Shown here one piece after another: positions 43,586 through 52,041 of a stretch of 64,000 bases of DNA. The stretch covers positions 1 to 64,000 of the forward strand of contig CAJONZ010000087.1 in NCBI GenBank assembly GCA_905236065.1, given 5' to 3'. Position 1 is the stretch's first letter; every line of letters starts with the position of its first letter. The stretch comes from an uncultured Bacteroidaceae bacterium (GTDB taxonomy: Bacteria; Bacteroidota; Bacteroidia; Bacteroidales; Bacteroidaceae). Below the pieces are notes generated by a model. The model was given only the letters and a program-made list of their open reading frames with translations. It made no database searches and was not told where the DNA came from. Both the position numbers and the translations under genes were made by a program.

Positions 43586-45288
43586 TACTGGTTTTCGGAG
43601 GAACGACGGAAGGCCGCAGGGCTGTGGAGGTGCTGGAAGAGGCGGGTACCCCCTTTTATTACAGCACGAAGACGGGCGAACAGGAGGTGCCGCTCCATCA
43701 TGGTGTGGCCATCAGCGGGGCCATGGACGTTGCGGCCATGACCACTTTCTGCCGTTTAAACCGAGTGGAATTGCTGGTCGATGCCGCCCATCCGTTTGCG
43801 ACGGTGCTACACCGAACGGTGGCAGAAGTGGCGGAGTGCATGGGCATTCCCGCCATACGGTTTGAGCGCATCTATCCCCCTCGTGAGCCCGACATTATTT
43901 GGTGCGACGACCTGGACGATGCCCTCCGCAAAATTGACTGCAAAGTGCTGCTCTCGACCATTGGTGTGCAGGGCATCTCCCGACTGAAACCCTTGGAAGC
44001 CCGTGGCCAGACCATCCTCTACCGCATCCTGAAACGGGAGAGTAGCATTCGGCTGGCCCACCAGCAGGGAGCCAGCGATGCCCAGTTGTGTTTCTACCCC
44101 GACACGGCAGAAGCCGACGGCGTGTTGATGAAAGAAAGTGGAACGTCGGGCGGATTTACGGAAAAAGTGGAAGAAGCCAGAAGAATGGGCATGAAAATCT
44201 ATGCCATCAAACGCCCCGAAACATCCAGTATCTTCCACTGCGTCAACGGTCCCCACGGCTTGCGTCGTGCCGTCGAACACCTTTTGCCTCCGTTCTTTCC
44301 CCTGCACAGTGGACTGACGACCGGCACCTGTGCCACAGCCGCAGCCGTTGCTGCCACCCTCCGATTGCTCAAGGGGGAGACACCCGGCCAGGTTCCTGTT
44401 TTTTTGCCTGATGGGGAAACCATCAGTGTGCCTGTGGCTTACGGCCCAGACTATGCCGCTTGCATCAAGGAGGCAGGCGACGACCCCGACGTAACCAATG
44501 GCTTGGAAATTAGGGCTCGTGTGAAACTCGCAGGCCAGTTTGAGATTCATGGTGGCGAGGGCGTTGGCCGTTTCACCCTCCCCGGCTTCGACTATCCTCC
44601 CGGCGAGGCAGCCATCAACAAAGGCCCCCGCGAGATGATACGGCAGAACGTGTGTCGGTTCGCATACTCCACGCACCTGTCAATTACCATCAGTGTTCCC
44701 GGCGGCGCGGAGATTGCAAAAAAAACCTTCAATCCCCGTCTGGGCATTGAAGGTGGCATCAGCATCATCGGGGTCAGCGGCATTGTGAAGCCGTTCAGCG
44801 AGGAAGCCTTCATCGAGAGCATCCGCAAATGTATGGAGGTGGCCAAGGCCAGCGGCACAGGCCACGTGGTCATCCACAGCGGTGCGAAGAGTGAGCAATA
44901 CCTTCGCCAACGCTACCCCGAACTGCCCCAGCAGGCTTTTGTGGAATACGGAAACTACATTGGTGAAACCCTGCGGATGGCCGACCAATTCGGCATTCCT
45001 GCTGTCACCCTCGGTATCATGTTGGGCAAGGCCGTGAAATTGGCAGCAGGTCATCTGGACACTCATAGCCGCAAGACCGTGATGGACAAGGATTTCGTCC
45101 GGCAAATGCTTGGCGAGGCGGGTTGCGACCTTGACATCAGCGACATCACATTGGCACGGGAGCTTTGGGACAGGATACCTTCCGAACGACTGCCTGACTT
45201 TGTGCATACGGTCGTCCGGCACTGCCTGGAACATTGCACCCCGCTCCTGCCCAACGGCAAGCTGGAAATCTTGTTAGTTAAAAATTAA
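43582..45288 (+). CDS. cbiJD: precorrin-6A reductase / cobalt-precorrin-5B C1-methyltransferase fusion (CbiJ-CbiD)
   Basis: 568 residues. Residues 1-245 are CbiJ/CobK: MILVFGGTTEGRRAVEVL, LLVDAAHPFA and STIGVQGISRLKPL. From about 248 the CbiD domain starts LHSGLTTGTCATAAAVAA and contains SITISVPGGAEIAKKTFNPRLG-type and GISIIGVSGIVKPFSEEAF motifs. It methylates C1 and reduces the macrocycle. Last gene of the plus-strand ring block; the AT-rich inverted repeats after it could act as a terminator shared with the convergent btuC. CbiL is not in this block. Confidence 0.94.
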   Translation: MILVFGGTTEGRRAVEVLEEAGTPFYYSTKTGEQEVPLHHGVAISGAMDVAAMTTFCRLNRVELLVDAAHPFATVLHRTVAEVAECMGIPAIRFERIYPPREPDIIWCDDLDDALRKIDCKVLLSTIGVQGISRLKPLEARGQTILYRILKRESSIRLAHQQGASDAQLCFYPDTAEADGVLMKESGTSGGFTEKVEEARRMGMKIYAIKRPETSSIFHCVNGPHGLRRAVEHLLPPFFPLHSGLTTGTCATAAAVAATLRLLKGETPGQVPVFLPDGETISVPVAYGPDYAACIKEAGDDPDVTNGLEIRARVKLAGQFEIHGGEGVGRFTLPGFDYPPGEAAINKGPREMIRQNVCRFAYSTHLSITISVPGGAEIAKKTFNPRLGIEGGISIIGVSGIVKPFSEEAFIESIRKCMEVAKASGTGHVVIHSGAKSEQYLRQRYPELPQQAFVEYGNYIGETLRMADQFGIPAVTLGIMLGKAVKLAAGHLDTHSRKTVMDKDFVRQMLGEAGCDLDISDITLARELWDRIPSERLPDFVHTVVRHCLEHCTPLLPNGKLEILLVKN

Positions 45289-45370
45289 AAGTTAAAAATT
45301 AAAATGCCATCCGGCACATTTGAGCATTGCGCCAGCCCATTTTAACTTTTAACTTTTAACTTTTAACCTG
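45276..45370. terminator. bidirectional AT-rich inverted repeat between cbiJD and btuC
   Basis: TTAAAAATTAAAAGTTAAAAA on one side and TTTTAACTTTTAACTTTTAAC on the other, about 35 bp of unrelated sequence between. It can form one long hairpin between two convergent genes. It is also a heptamer repeat (TTAAAAG/TTAAAAA), so its terminator role is an inference. Confidence 0.5.
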
Positions 45371-45374
45371 TACG

Positions 45375-46409
45375 TTATTCTTCCCTTCTTCCGAAAAGGA
45401 TGGCAGCCACAACCGGGGCACCGACCAACGCCGTGACGGAGTTGACAGGCAGTGCCCCTTCAAATCCCGGCATACGGGCCACGAAGTTGCAAAACAGGGC
45501 AAGCACTGCCCCGCAAAGTGCCGTGGCCGGCATGATGATGCGATGGTCGGAGGTGCGAAAGAGGGTGCGCGTCAGATGAGGAACGGCCAAGCCGATGAAC
45601 ATGATGGGGCCGCAATAGGCCGTGACAATGGCAACCAGTATGCCCGACGACAGTATCACCAACAAGCGGCTGCGACGGATGTTCAGTCCAAGGTTCGCTG
45701 CATACAAGTCGCCCAAGAGCATCAGGTTCATGGGTTTGGCCAACAGGCAAGCCAAAGGTATCAGTATGCACATCAACACGATGAAAAGCATCATCTCGTC
45801 GCCGGAAACCCTGGAGAACGAGCCTAATCCCCAAACGACGAACGCCTTCACGTCCTCCTCGGGCGATAGGAATTTCAATACACCGATGATGGCATTGGCC
45901 AAATAGCCGATCATCACACCAATAATCAGCAACGTGACGTTTCCCTTCACCTTCTGCGACATCCACAGGATGAGCAGCATCACGGCCAAGGCTCCAGCGA
46001 TGGCGGCCACGCTCATGGCGGCATCGCCCAAATAGCCCAGCCGGCTGAGTGCCACCCCGCCAATGCGCCCCGAAAGCAACACGACGAAGGCAACGCCCAG
46101 TGCCGAGCCATTGCTGATGCCCAAGACGGAAGGGCCTGCCAACGGATTGCGAAAGACGGTTTGCATCTGCAAGCCACTAATGGCAAGTCCAGCACCGGCA
46201 AAGACCGCCGTCAACGCTTGTGGCAGTCGGCTGCTGAAAACAATATTCGTCCAAATCTCGTTGGAGTCATCCCCCATCAAAATGCGGCACACCTCTTTGA
46301 CGGGAATGTGGATGGAGCCAATGAGGAGGTTGACAATCAGCAACACCACGATGGCAACGAAGAGGATGATGAACTTAGAAACTTTCATTTTTCGCTTTCC
46401 ATTTTTCAT
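45375..46409 (-). CDS. btuC: cobalamin/iron-type ABC transporter permease (FecCD family, BtuC-like)
   Basis: 344 residues with about ten hydrophobic segments. FecCD-family motifs are clear: SSRLPQALTAVFAGAGLAISG, RNPLAGPSVLGISNGSALG, CGPIMFIGLAVPHLTR and the C-terminal LPVNSVTALVGAPVVAAILFG. Start 46409 overlaps the btuF stop as ATGA, but Met8 at 46388 (MKVSKFIIL) is also plausible because the first seven codons are the dispersed GAAAAATG repeat. With btuF it should import corrinoids across the inner membrane. No ATPase (BtuD) gene is adjacent. Cobalamin rather than siderophore specificity is inferred from context. Confidence 0.82.
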   Translation of the reverse strand: MKNGKRKMKVSKFIILFVAIVVLLIVNLLIGSIHIPVKEVCRILMGDDSNEIWTNIVFSSRLPQALTAVFAGAGLAISGLQMQTVFRNPLAGPSVLGISNGSALGVAFVVLLSGRIGGVALSRLGYLGDAAMSVAAIAGALAVMLLILWMSQKVKGNVTLLIIGVMIGYLANAIIGVLKFLSPEEDVKAFVVWGLGSFSRVSGDEMMLFIVLMCILIPLACLLAKPMNLMLLGDLYAANLGLNIRRSRLLVILSSGILVAIVTAYCGPIMFIGLAVPHLTRTLFRTSDHRIIMPATALCGAVLALFCNFVARMPGFEGALPVNSVTALVGAPVVAAILFGRREE

Positions 46410-47554
46410 TTCAGCAATCGGTAGTATCGGGGTTCGTAACCGGGTTCCACAAGCTCAGGATGGAAGATGGCCACGAAATCCTTCAGCAAGACATCGGGCT
46501 GGACGGGCGAAATCTCGTAGTAGGCTTGCTGCTTCATGTTGCAGTAAATGACCTTCTTCTCCTTGAATGCTTGGAACAGTTCGTTGCGAGGCTCCGAGGC
46601 TTTCAGGGCCTCATACGAGAACTCGCCGGGGAAACTGTTCAGGATGCGCCAGTAGTCGGCCTTGGCAGCCAGGGCATACATCTTCTCGAACTCCAAATCC
46701 TCGCCTGCAGTCTCGTCGTCGTCAATGACATACTTTGCACCGGCATCACGGAAAATCTGGGCCAGGTAGTTCCTCCCTCCCACGGCGTGCCAGTTCCCAT
46801 AGTGCATCTCGCCGCTGAAGACGGTGGGAAGAGGTGAGGGGGAAGAGGTGAGAGGTGAGGGGTGAGCGGTGAGGGAATCCACTTTCGCTTTCAGGTCGTT
46901 ATAGCGTTTTTCGATGCCCGCGAACACTTCATTGGCTTCGCGCTCCTTACCGATAAACATGCCCACGAACTTCACCCATTCGGCCTGCCCCAGCGGATGG
47001 AGTTCCTGGTAGCCCAAATGGGGCACCAGCGTGATGCCCGTCTCCTTGATGGCATCGTAGCCGCCGCGTTTGGAGGGCGAGATGAAAATCACGTCGGGGT
47101 TGGCGGCCAGTACCATTTCCGGGTCGAAATTGCCCTCCATGCCAATCTTCACGATGCGGCCTTCCTTCACCCGCGACAAGATGTCCTCGTTGAACAGGTT
47201 TTTCGTGCCCGTCAGCCCCTTCACCACGTCGTGGGCATCCAACACCGTGAAGTTAGACAGTTGCAAAGCCGTCATGCAAAGGGTACGCTGGATGGGCACC
47301 CGCACCTTCGTATAGCCTTCGGGTACGACGGCAGAATCGCTATGAACCAATGCAAAGCGGTCGTTCCTACCGACATTCACCAAACGAACGTCGGCAGAGT
47401 CGCACACACTGAACCCCGTGGCATACTTCACTTCGATGGAAGCCATTGTATCGACAGCGGCAGAAGTTCCATCCTCTTTCTGTTCCTTTCCTCCTTTGCC
47501 TGAACAGGCGCAGAACACCACCATGCAGGCAATCGTCCAAACCGATTTCTTCAT
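46406..47554 (-). CDS. btuF: periplasmic cobalamin-type binding lipoprotein (BtuF-like)
   Basis: 382 residues with a lipoprotein signal (MKKSVWTIACMVVFCAC). It has the class III binding-protein fold of BtuF/FepB proteins: TLCMTALQLSNFTVLDAHD, MVLAANPDVIFISPS, TLVPHLGYQELHPLGQAEWVKFVG and NYLAQIFRDAGAKYVI. It delivers the ligand to the adjacent BtuC-like permease. Residues around 231-244 (AHPSPLTSSPSPLP) are encoded by the dispersed GAGGTGAGGGG repeat and lie in a likely surface loop. It is divergent from cobS. Cobalamin is the expected ligand from location among B12 genes; heme or siderophore cannot be ruled out. Confidence 0.8.
   Translation of the reverse strand: MKKSVWTIACMVVFCACSGKGGKEQKEDGTSAAVDTMASIEVKYATGFSVCDSADVRLVNVGRNDRFALVHSDSAVVPEGYTKVRVPIQRTLCMTALQLSNFTVLDAHDVVKGLTGTKNLFNEDILSRVKEGRIVKIGMEGNFDPEMVLAANPDVIFISPSKRGGYDAIKETGITLVPHLGYQELHPLGQAEWVKFVGMFIGKEREANEVFAGIEKRYNDLKAKVDSLTAHPSPLTSSPSPLPTVFSGEMHYGNWHAVGGRNYLAQIFRDAGAKYVIDDDETAGEDLEFEKMYALAAKADYWRILNSFPGEFSYEALKASEPRNELFQAFKEKKVIYCNMKQQAYYEISPVQPDVLLKDFVAIFHPELVEPGYEPRYYRLLK
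46826..46875. repeat. GAGGTGAGGGG-type microrepeat inside btuF
   Basis: AAGAGGTGAGGGGGAAGAGG and onwards, translated on the minus strand as HPSPLTSSPSPLP. The same words occur in the second BtuB-like receptor (SSPSPLPS) and near the CbiB N-terminus (SHLSPLTS). Confidence 0.75.
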
Positions 47555-47593
47555 ATTTCACTCTTCATTCTTCATTTTTCACTTTTCTGTCTG

Positions 47594-47601
47594 CAAAGTT
47601 A
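47594..47601 (-). promoter_or_regulatory. probable -7 box of btuF-btuC
   Basis: TAACTTTG on the minus strand, 39 bp before the btuF ATG. It is arranged back to back with the cobS box, 13 bp apart. Confidence 0.5.
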
Positions 47602-47614
47602 GGGAGATTTTTTG

Positions 47615-47622
47615 TACTTTTG
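47615..47622 (+). promoter_or_regulatory. probable -7 box of cobS-cobUT
   Basis: TACTTTTG, TAnnTTTG type. A six-codon reading frame (ATG at 47627, MKTENM, stop 47645-47647) begins just after the expected transcription start and ends 6 bp before the cobS ATG. Confidence 0.5.
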
Positions 47623-47653
47623 CATAATGAAAACCGAGAATATGTAAAAGAAA

Positions 47654-48436
47654 ATGGAACAGACCCGGCTTTATGACCGTATTTGGGCGGCATTTATCTT
47701 CTTTACCCGCCTTCCGTTTTGGCGGTTGCATGAACCTCCGAAAGCCTGTTATAAGGCTGTGGTGGAGCATTGGCCATTGACGGGGTGGCTGACAGGAGGA
47801 CTGATGGCGGCCACGCTGTGGGCGGGCATTCAGGTCTTCTCCTATCCCGTCGCCGTCTTGGTCGCCATTGCGGTGAGGATGCTTGTGACGGGTGCCTTGC
47901 ACGAAGACGGCCTGGCCGACTTCTTCGACGGCTTCGGGGGTGGAGCTGGCAACCGTGAGCGCATCCTTGCCATCATGAAGGATTCGCACATCGGAACGTT
48001 TGGCGTACTCGCCCTCGTTCTCTACCTCTTGCTGCTTGCCGCCACGCTTTGCTCCATTCCCCCTCACTTCGCCCCCCTCGCCATCCTGGCCGCAGACCCC
48101 TATGCCAAAATGGTGACAGCCCAACTGGTGACGCTGATGCCCTACGCACGGAGCGAGGAGGAAGCCAAGGCCAAAACCGTTTACCGAGAAATGAGTTGGC
48201 AGCAGCAGGTCAGCCTTACGATTCAGGGCTTGCTCCCGATGGCGGTGTTCCTCTGGCTGACACATACGCCGTGGTGGCCCGTCATTCTTTTCCCTTACCT
48301 GGTGATGCTTTTCCTCAGCCATCATATCAGGAAGGCGTTGAACGGCTACACCGGTGATTGCTGCGGGGCCGTCTGTCTGTTGGTTGAATTGACTGTTTAT
48401 TTAGTGATATGTGTCCTATCAAAAGAATTATCTTGA
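47654..48436 (+). CDS. cobS: adenosylcobinamide-GDP ribazoletransferase (cobalamin synthase)
   Basis: 260 residues of an integral membrane protein. The CobS signature GALHEDGLADFFDGFGGG (about residues 80-97) with its Asp cluster, RERILAIMKDSHIGTFG and DPYAKMV are all present. It joins adenosylcobinamide-GDP and alpha-ribazole (or its phosphate) in the inner membrane. Its 3' end overlaps the start of cobUT by 28 bp, so both are on one transcript. Confidence 0.94.
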   Translation: MEQTRLYDRIWAAFIFFTRLPFWRLHEPPKACYKAVVEHWPLTGWLTGGLMAATLWAGIQVFSYPVAVLVAIAVRMLVTGALHEDGLADFFDGFGGGAGNRERILAIMKDSHIGTFGVLALVLYLLLLAATLCSIPPHFAPLAILAADPYAKMVTAQLVTLMPYARSEEEAKAKTVYREMSWQQQVSLTIQGLLPMAVFLWLTHTPWWPVILFPYLVMLFLSHHIRKALNGYTGDCCGAVCLLVELTVYLVICVLSKELS

Positions 48437-50100
48437 TAACGGGTGGGCAACGCTCTGGCAAGAGTGAGAAAGCCGAGGAACTGGCGTTGGCGCTGAGTGC
48501 CAACCCTGTCTATCTCGCCACCGCCCACGTGTGGGATGAAGAGTTTGCCCATCGTGTCCGTCGCCATCAGGAGCGGCGGGGTCCTCAGTGGACCAACATA
48601 GAAGAGGAAATCAACCTGAGCTGTCACGACCTGACAGGCCGGGTCGTCGTCATTGACTGTGTGACCCTCTGGCTCACCAACATCTTCTTTGCAAACAACT
48701 CGGACACAGACCAATCGCTTGCGTTGGCGAAGGCCGAGTTCGACCAATTTACCATCCCTGATGCCACCTACATTTTCGTAACCAATGAGATAGGCTTGGG
48801 TGGGGTTAGCGACAACGTCCTTCAGCGCCACTTTACCGATCTGCAAGGCTGGATGAACCAGTACATCGCCCAAAAAGCCGACGAGGTCATTCTCATGGTA
48901 AGTGGAACACCCGTGAAGGTTAAAGGCCCCAGCCTGTCCTCATCCAGCCCCCTCCTAACCTCCCCCCATAGGGGAGGGACGCCATCCGGATGGACGCACT
49001 CTTTGGGAGGTGATGGGCCTCAGGGGCCGATTCTTCATTCTTTATTTTCCATTCTTCATTTTGATATACAACCCCTTGACAGGTCGTTGCAAACGGCGAT
49101 ACAAGAGAAGATTGACAACCTGAACAAGCCGAAGGGCTCATTGGGCAGGCTGGAGGAACTGGCCATGCAGGTATGCTTGGTGCAAGGAACCCTCACACCG
49201 AGCCTTCAGCATCCTTGCCACTTGCTTTTAGGCGGTGACCATGGAATTGAGCGTGAGGGAGTCAGCGTGTCCCCCCGCGAAGTAACCTGGCAACAGATGA
49301 TAAACTTCACCCACGGAGGCGGCGGCGTGAACATGTTCTGTCGGCAACATGGCTTCAAGCTCCGCATTGTCGATGTGGGGGTTGATTACGATCTGTCGTC
49401 CGTCCCTGGGATTTTCGACCGAAAAATCGCCCGTGGCACGAAGAACTTCTTGTACGAGCCCGCCATGAGCGAGGAGGAATTTGACCGAGCCATCCAAATT
49501 GGCTCCGACCTTGTGGATGACTGCATTGCCGAGGGCTGCCGCATTCTGAGCATCGGAGAAATGGGCATCGGCAATACGTCCCCCTCCAGCATCTGGATGC
49601 ACCTCTATGGCAACATACCTCTGGATGAATGCATCGGTGCGGGGGCAGGACTTGATACGCCCGGAATCCGGCACAAATGCGAGGTGCTGGCGCAGGCAGT
49701 GGAGAGGTATCGCAGACTTTATGGGGCTGATGCGCCGGCCATTGTACCGATTCGCTATTTTGGCGGTTTCGAGATGGTTGTCGCCATCGGGGCAATGCTC
49801 CGTGCAGCCGAGCAACACCTTATTATATTAATAGACGGATTTATCATGACAGCCTGTGCCGTGGCAGCCATCAAACTTTATCCCGCTGTCCAGGATTACA
49901 TGATTTTCACCCACTGCGGTGATGAGAGTGGCCATAAACGGATGCTTGACATCGTTGGTGCCAAGCCGTTGCTTTCCCTTGGCCTGAGACTTGGCGAAGG
50001 AACGGGTGCCCTCTGCGCCTTTCCCCTGGTTGATTCAGCCGTTCGCATGATGAACGAGATGAACAACTTCGACAATGCGAAGATTACAAGATACTTCTAA
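48409..50100 (+). CDS. cobUT: fused adenosylcobinamide kinase/guanylyltransferase (CobU) and nicotinate-nucleotide:DMB phosphoribosyltransferase (CobT)
   Basis: 563 residues in one frame. Residues 1-171 are CobU: P-loop ITGGQRSGKSEKAEELA, RRHQERRGPQWTNIE (the His guanylylated in CobU), DCVTLWLTN and VTNEIGLG, ending VSGTPVKVK as free CobU proteins do. Residues 220-563 are CobT: LNKPKGSLGRLEELA, LLLGGDHGIEREGVS, GEMGIGNTSPSS and near the end LRLGEGTGALCAF, the segment that carries the family's catalytic Glu. Residues 172-219 are encoded by the G/C palindrome and TTCATTCTT repeats that elsewhere sit between genes. CobU activates cobinamide; CobT makes alpha-ribazole phosphate. The end overlaps convergent cbiB by 17 bp. 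Fusion in this order is unusual; a missed frameshift is the alternative. Confidence 0.9.
   Translation: MCPIKRIILITGGQRSGKSEKAEELALALSANPVYLATAHVWDEEFAHRVRRHQERRGPQWTNIEEEINLSCHDLTGRVVVIDCVTLWLTNIFFANNSDTDQSLALAKAEFDQFTIPDATYIFVTNEIGLGGVSDNVLQRHFTDLQGWMNQYIAQKADEVILMVSGTPVKVKGPSLSSSSPLLTSPHRGGTPSGWTHSLGGDGPQGPILHSLFSILHFDIQPLDRSLQTAIQEKIDNLNKPKGSLGRLEELAMQVCLVQGTLTPSLQHPCHLLLGGDHGIEREGVSVSPREVTWQQMINFTHGGGGVNMFCRQHGFKLRIVDVGVDYDLSSVPGIFDRKIARGTKNFLYEPAMSEEEFDRAIQIGSDLVDDCIAEGCRILSIGEMGIGNTSPSSIWMHLYGNIPLDECIGAGAGLDTPGIRHKCEVLAQAVERYRRLYGADAPAIVPIRYFGGFEMVVAIGAMLRAAEQHLIILIDGFIMTACAVAAIKLYPAVQDYMIFTHCGDESGHKRMLDIVGAKPLLSLGLRLGEGTGALCAFPLVDSAVRMMNEMNNFDNAKITRYF
48945..49062. repeat. junction repeats forming the CobU-CobT linker
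   Basis: 48945-48978 is the palindromic block (CAGCCCCCTCCTAACC, TCCCCCCATAGGGGAGGG), the reverse complement of 40559-40593. 49031-49062 is the TTCTTCATTC/TTTATTTTCC repeat, as at 40506, 46386, 47554 and 55241. Together they span the segment between the two enzyme domains. Confidence 0.85.
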
Positions 50101-51061
50101 CAACAAGGCTGGTTGCGGTCAGCATGACCATGAGAACTTCTGCCGTTCTGTTTATCAGGACGGCTTTTTTCATGTCTGAGGTCGTGAGAGGACGGTCGTT
50201 GTCGCCAATATAGGGCTTGTCGAAGCATTGGCCAAAGTAGTAATGGGGGCCACCGAAACGGCAGTTGAGGATACCAGCGAGGGCCGCTTCGGGGTAGCCG
50301 CTATTGGGGGAAGCGTGATTGCGACCGTTTTTACGAACAAAAAGAAAATGCTTTCCCCTGCCGGGGGAGGACACCACCATCAGCAGCGCCGTAAGCCGGG
50401 CGGGAATAAAATTGGCAACGTCATCAATGCGGGCGGCCCAGCAACCAAAATCACGATAGCGGTCGGTGCGGTAGCCTATCATCGAGTCGAGCGTGTTCAC
50501 CATCTTGTAGGCCAACATGCCGGGCGTACCCAACAGCATGAACCAGAAGAGCGGGGCAATGACGCCATCGCTCAGATTTTCGGCCAAGGTTTCGAGTGCG
50601 GCGGTGCGAACCTCCTGGGCGGAGAGTTCAGAGGTGTCGCGGCCCACGATACGGGCTACCTGCTTGCGCCCCTCATCGAGCGAGCGGTCAAGGGCGAGGA
50701 AAACAGCGCGAACTTCACGGATGAGAGTGGTGCCGGCAAGGCAATAGAAGATGATGATGGTGTCGAAGGGGATGCAGAGTGCATGGTTCAGAAGGCATAA
50801 TTGACAGCGTAGGAACTGTATGGTACAGAAAACAAGGAGAATGAGGAAGACCGCCATGATGGCACCCTTCGCCTTGCGATGCTTCCCTTTATTCAACCTT
50901 TTCTCTCCGAAGGAAATGAGGCGACCGAAGCCTACGACCGGGTGGGGAAGCCATGCAGGGTCGCCCAAGAGCAGGTCGAGCAACCAGGCAATGAGCAAGG
51001 GGAGGATAGAGGTGAGGGGGGAGAGGTGAGAGGGGAAAACTAAAAAAATTGCTTCCGTCAT
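50084..51061 (-). CDS. cbiB: adenosylcobinamide-phosphate synthase (CbiB)
   Basis: 325 residues with several membrane segments. CbiB motifs: LLDLLLGDPAWLPHPVVGFGRLI near the start, EVRTAALETLAENLSDGVIAPLFW, YKMVNTLDSMIGYRTDRYRDFG and SPNSGYPEAALAGIL. It attaches the aminopropanol arm (made with the neighbouring CobD-like decarboxylase) to cobyric acid. It is last in the minus-strand operon; its start overlaps the cobD stop by 4 bp. The first 20 residues (FPSHLSPLTSIL) include a GAGGTGAGGGG microrepeat at 51008-51037, which may have altered the N-terminus. Confidence 0.93.
   Translation of the reverse strand: MTEAIFLVFPSHLSPLTSILPLLIAWLLDLLLGDPAWLPHPVVGFGRLISFGEKRLNKGKHRKAKGAIMAVFLILLVFCTIQFLRCQLCLLNHALCIPFDTIIIFYCLAGTTLIREVRAVFLALDRSLDEGRKQVARIVGRDTSELSAQEVRTAALETLAENLSDGVIAPLFWFMLLGTPGMLAYKMVNTLDSMIGYRTDRYRDFGCWAARIDDVANFIPARLTALLMVVSSPGRGKHFLFVRKNGRNHASPNSGYPEAALAGILNCRFGGPHYYFGQCFDKPYIGDNDRPLTTSDMKKAVLINRTAEVLMVMLTATSLVVRSIL
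51008..51037. repeat. GAGGTGAGGGG-type microrepeat at the cbiB 5' end
   Basis: AGAGGTGAGGGGGGAGAGGT and onwards, translated on the minus strand within SHLSPLTS. Confidence 0.65.
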
Positions 51062-52041
51062 TGTTTCTTATTGTTTTTTGAATCCATGAATTGTTTGATG
51101 GCTTCCACGAGTGCGTCGTTCTCTTCTGGAGTCTGGGCTGCAATGCGGAAGTGACGGGGTGTGAGTCCACGAAAATTGGAGGCATCGCGGATCAGCATCT
51201 TGTGTTCCTGTGCAAGGTATTCCTTCAGGACGGCAGCAGTGGAAACGTCGAGCTGGCAAAGCATGAAATTGGTGTCTGTGGGCAGGACGCTCACTCCCTC
51301 AATCTCGCTGAGGCGTTTTTGGAGTCGCAACACCTCGGAATGGTCGGGATGGCAGATGAGTTCATCGTGCCGTAGCAGGAACTTCCCGGCTTCTATGGCA
51401 AGGGCCGACACACTCCAGGGGCGCATTTGCCGGCGTAGGGCGGCAGCATGTCGGCGGGAGGTGACGATATACCCCAGTCGCAGACCGGGGACGGCGTAGG
51501 TTTTGGTCATGGAATGGATTTGGACGATGTTGCCATGCCGTAAGGCGGCCTTGGCCGACAGGATGTGTCGGTGGGTGTAGTGTTCGTAGGATTGGTCGAT
51601 GATGACCAAATCGTAGTTCCTTACCATTTCGCCAAGGACGTTCCGAGGTGTGACCCTTCCCGTGGGATTATTGGGATTGCACAGCCAGATGGCGGTGTGC
51701 GTGAGGTCTTGTGGCGGAAACAATCGGATGGCATCGTCGTACTCGCTGAAACTGGTTGCTGGAACAACGTGCTTCATTCGGAAGGTCTGGGCTATCAGGT
51801 AGATGGCCTCAGTGGCTCCGCTGGTCACGATGACGCAACGAGGGTCTATGCCGTGACGTTCGGCAATCATCGCTTCCAGTGTCCATGCCTCTGGCTCAGG
51901 GTAATGGGTGATAAGTTCGGGATGAAGGAATAGGTGCTTCCTCAGCGCGTCGTGTTGGTGGAAGGGCGTACAGATGTTGGAGGAGAAGTCGCTCCTGATG
52001 TCGTCGTATTGGTAAGCGTCGTCGCCGTGTCCGTGAATCAT
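51058..52041 (-). CDS. cobD: threonine-phosphate decarboxylase-like aminotransferase (CobD)
   Basis: 327 residues from ATG 52041, which overlaps the cbiP stop as ATGA; the frame stays open to 52242 but that part lies within cbiP. It is a fold-type I PLP enzyme: VTSGATEAIYLIAQTF, LCNPNNPTGRVTPR, VIIDQSYEHYTH and the PLP-lysine segment SMTKTYAVPGLRLGY. Sequence alone does not separate CobD from histidinol-phosphate aminotransferase; its position between cbiP and cbiB points to L-threonine-O-phosphate decarboxylation, giving aminopropanol phosphate for CbiB. Confidence 0.85.
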   Translation of the reverse strand: MIHGHGDDAYQYDDIRSDFSSNICTPFHQHDALRKHLFLHPELITHYPEPEAWTLEAMIAERHGIDPRCVIVTSGATEAIYLIAQTFRMKHVVPATSFSEYDDAIRLFPPQDLTHTAIWLCNPNNPTGRVTPRNVLGEMVRNYDLVIIDQSYEHYTHRHILSAKAALRHGNIVQIHSMTKTYAVPGLRLGYIVTSRRHAAALRRQMRPWSVSALAIEAGKFLLRHDELICHPDHSEVLRLQKRLSEIEGVSVLPTDTNFMLCQLDVSTAAVLKEYLAQEHKMLIRDASNFRGLTPRHFRIAAQTPEENDALVEAIKQFMDSKNNKKQ

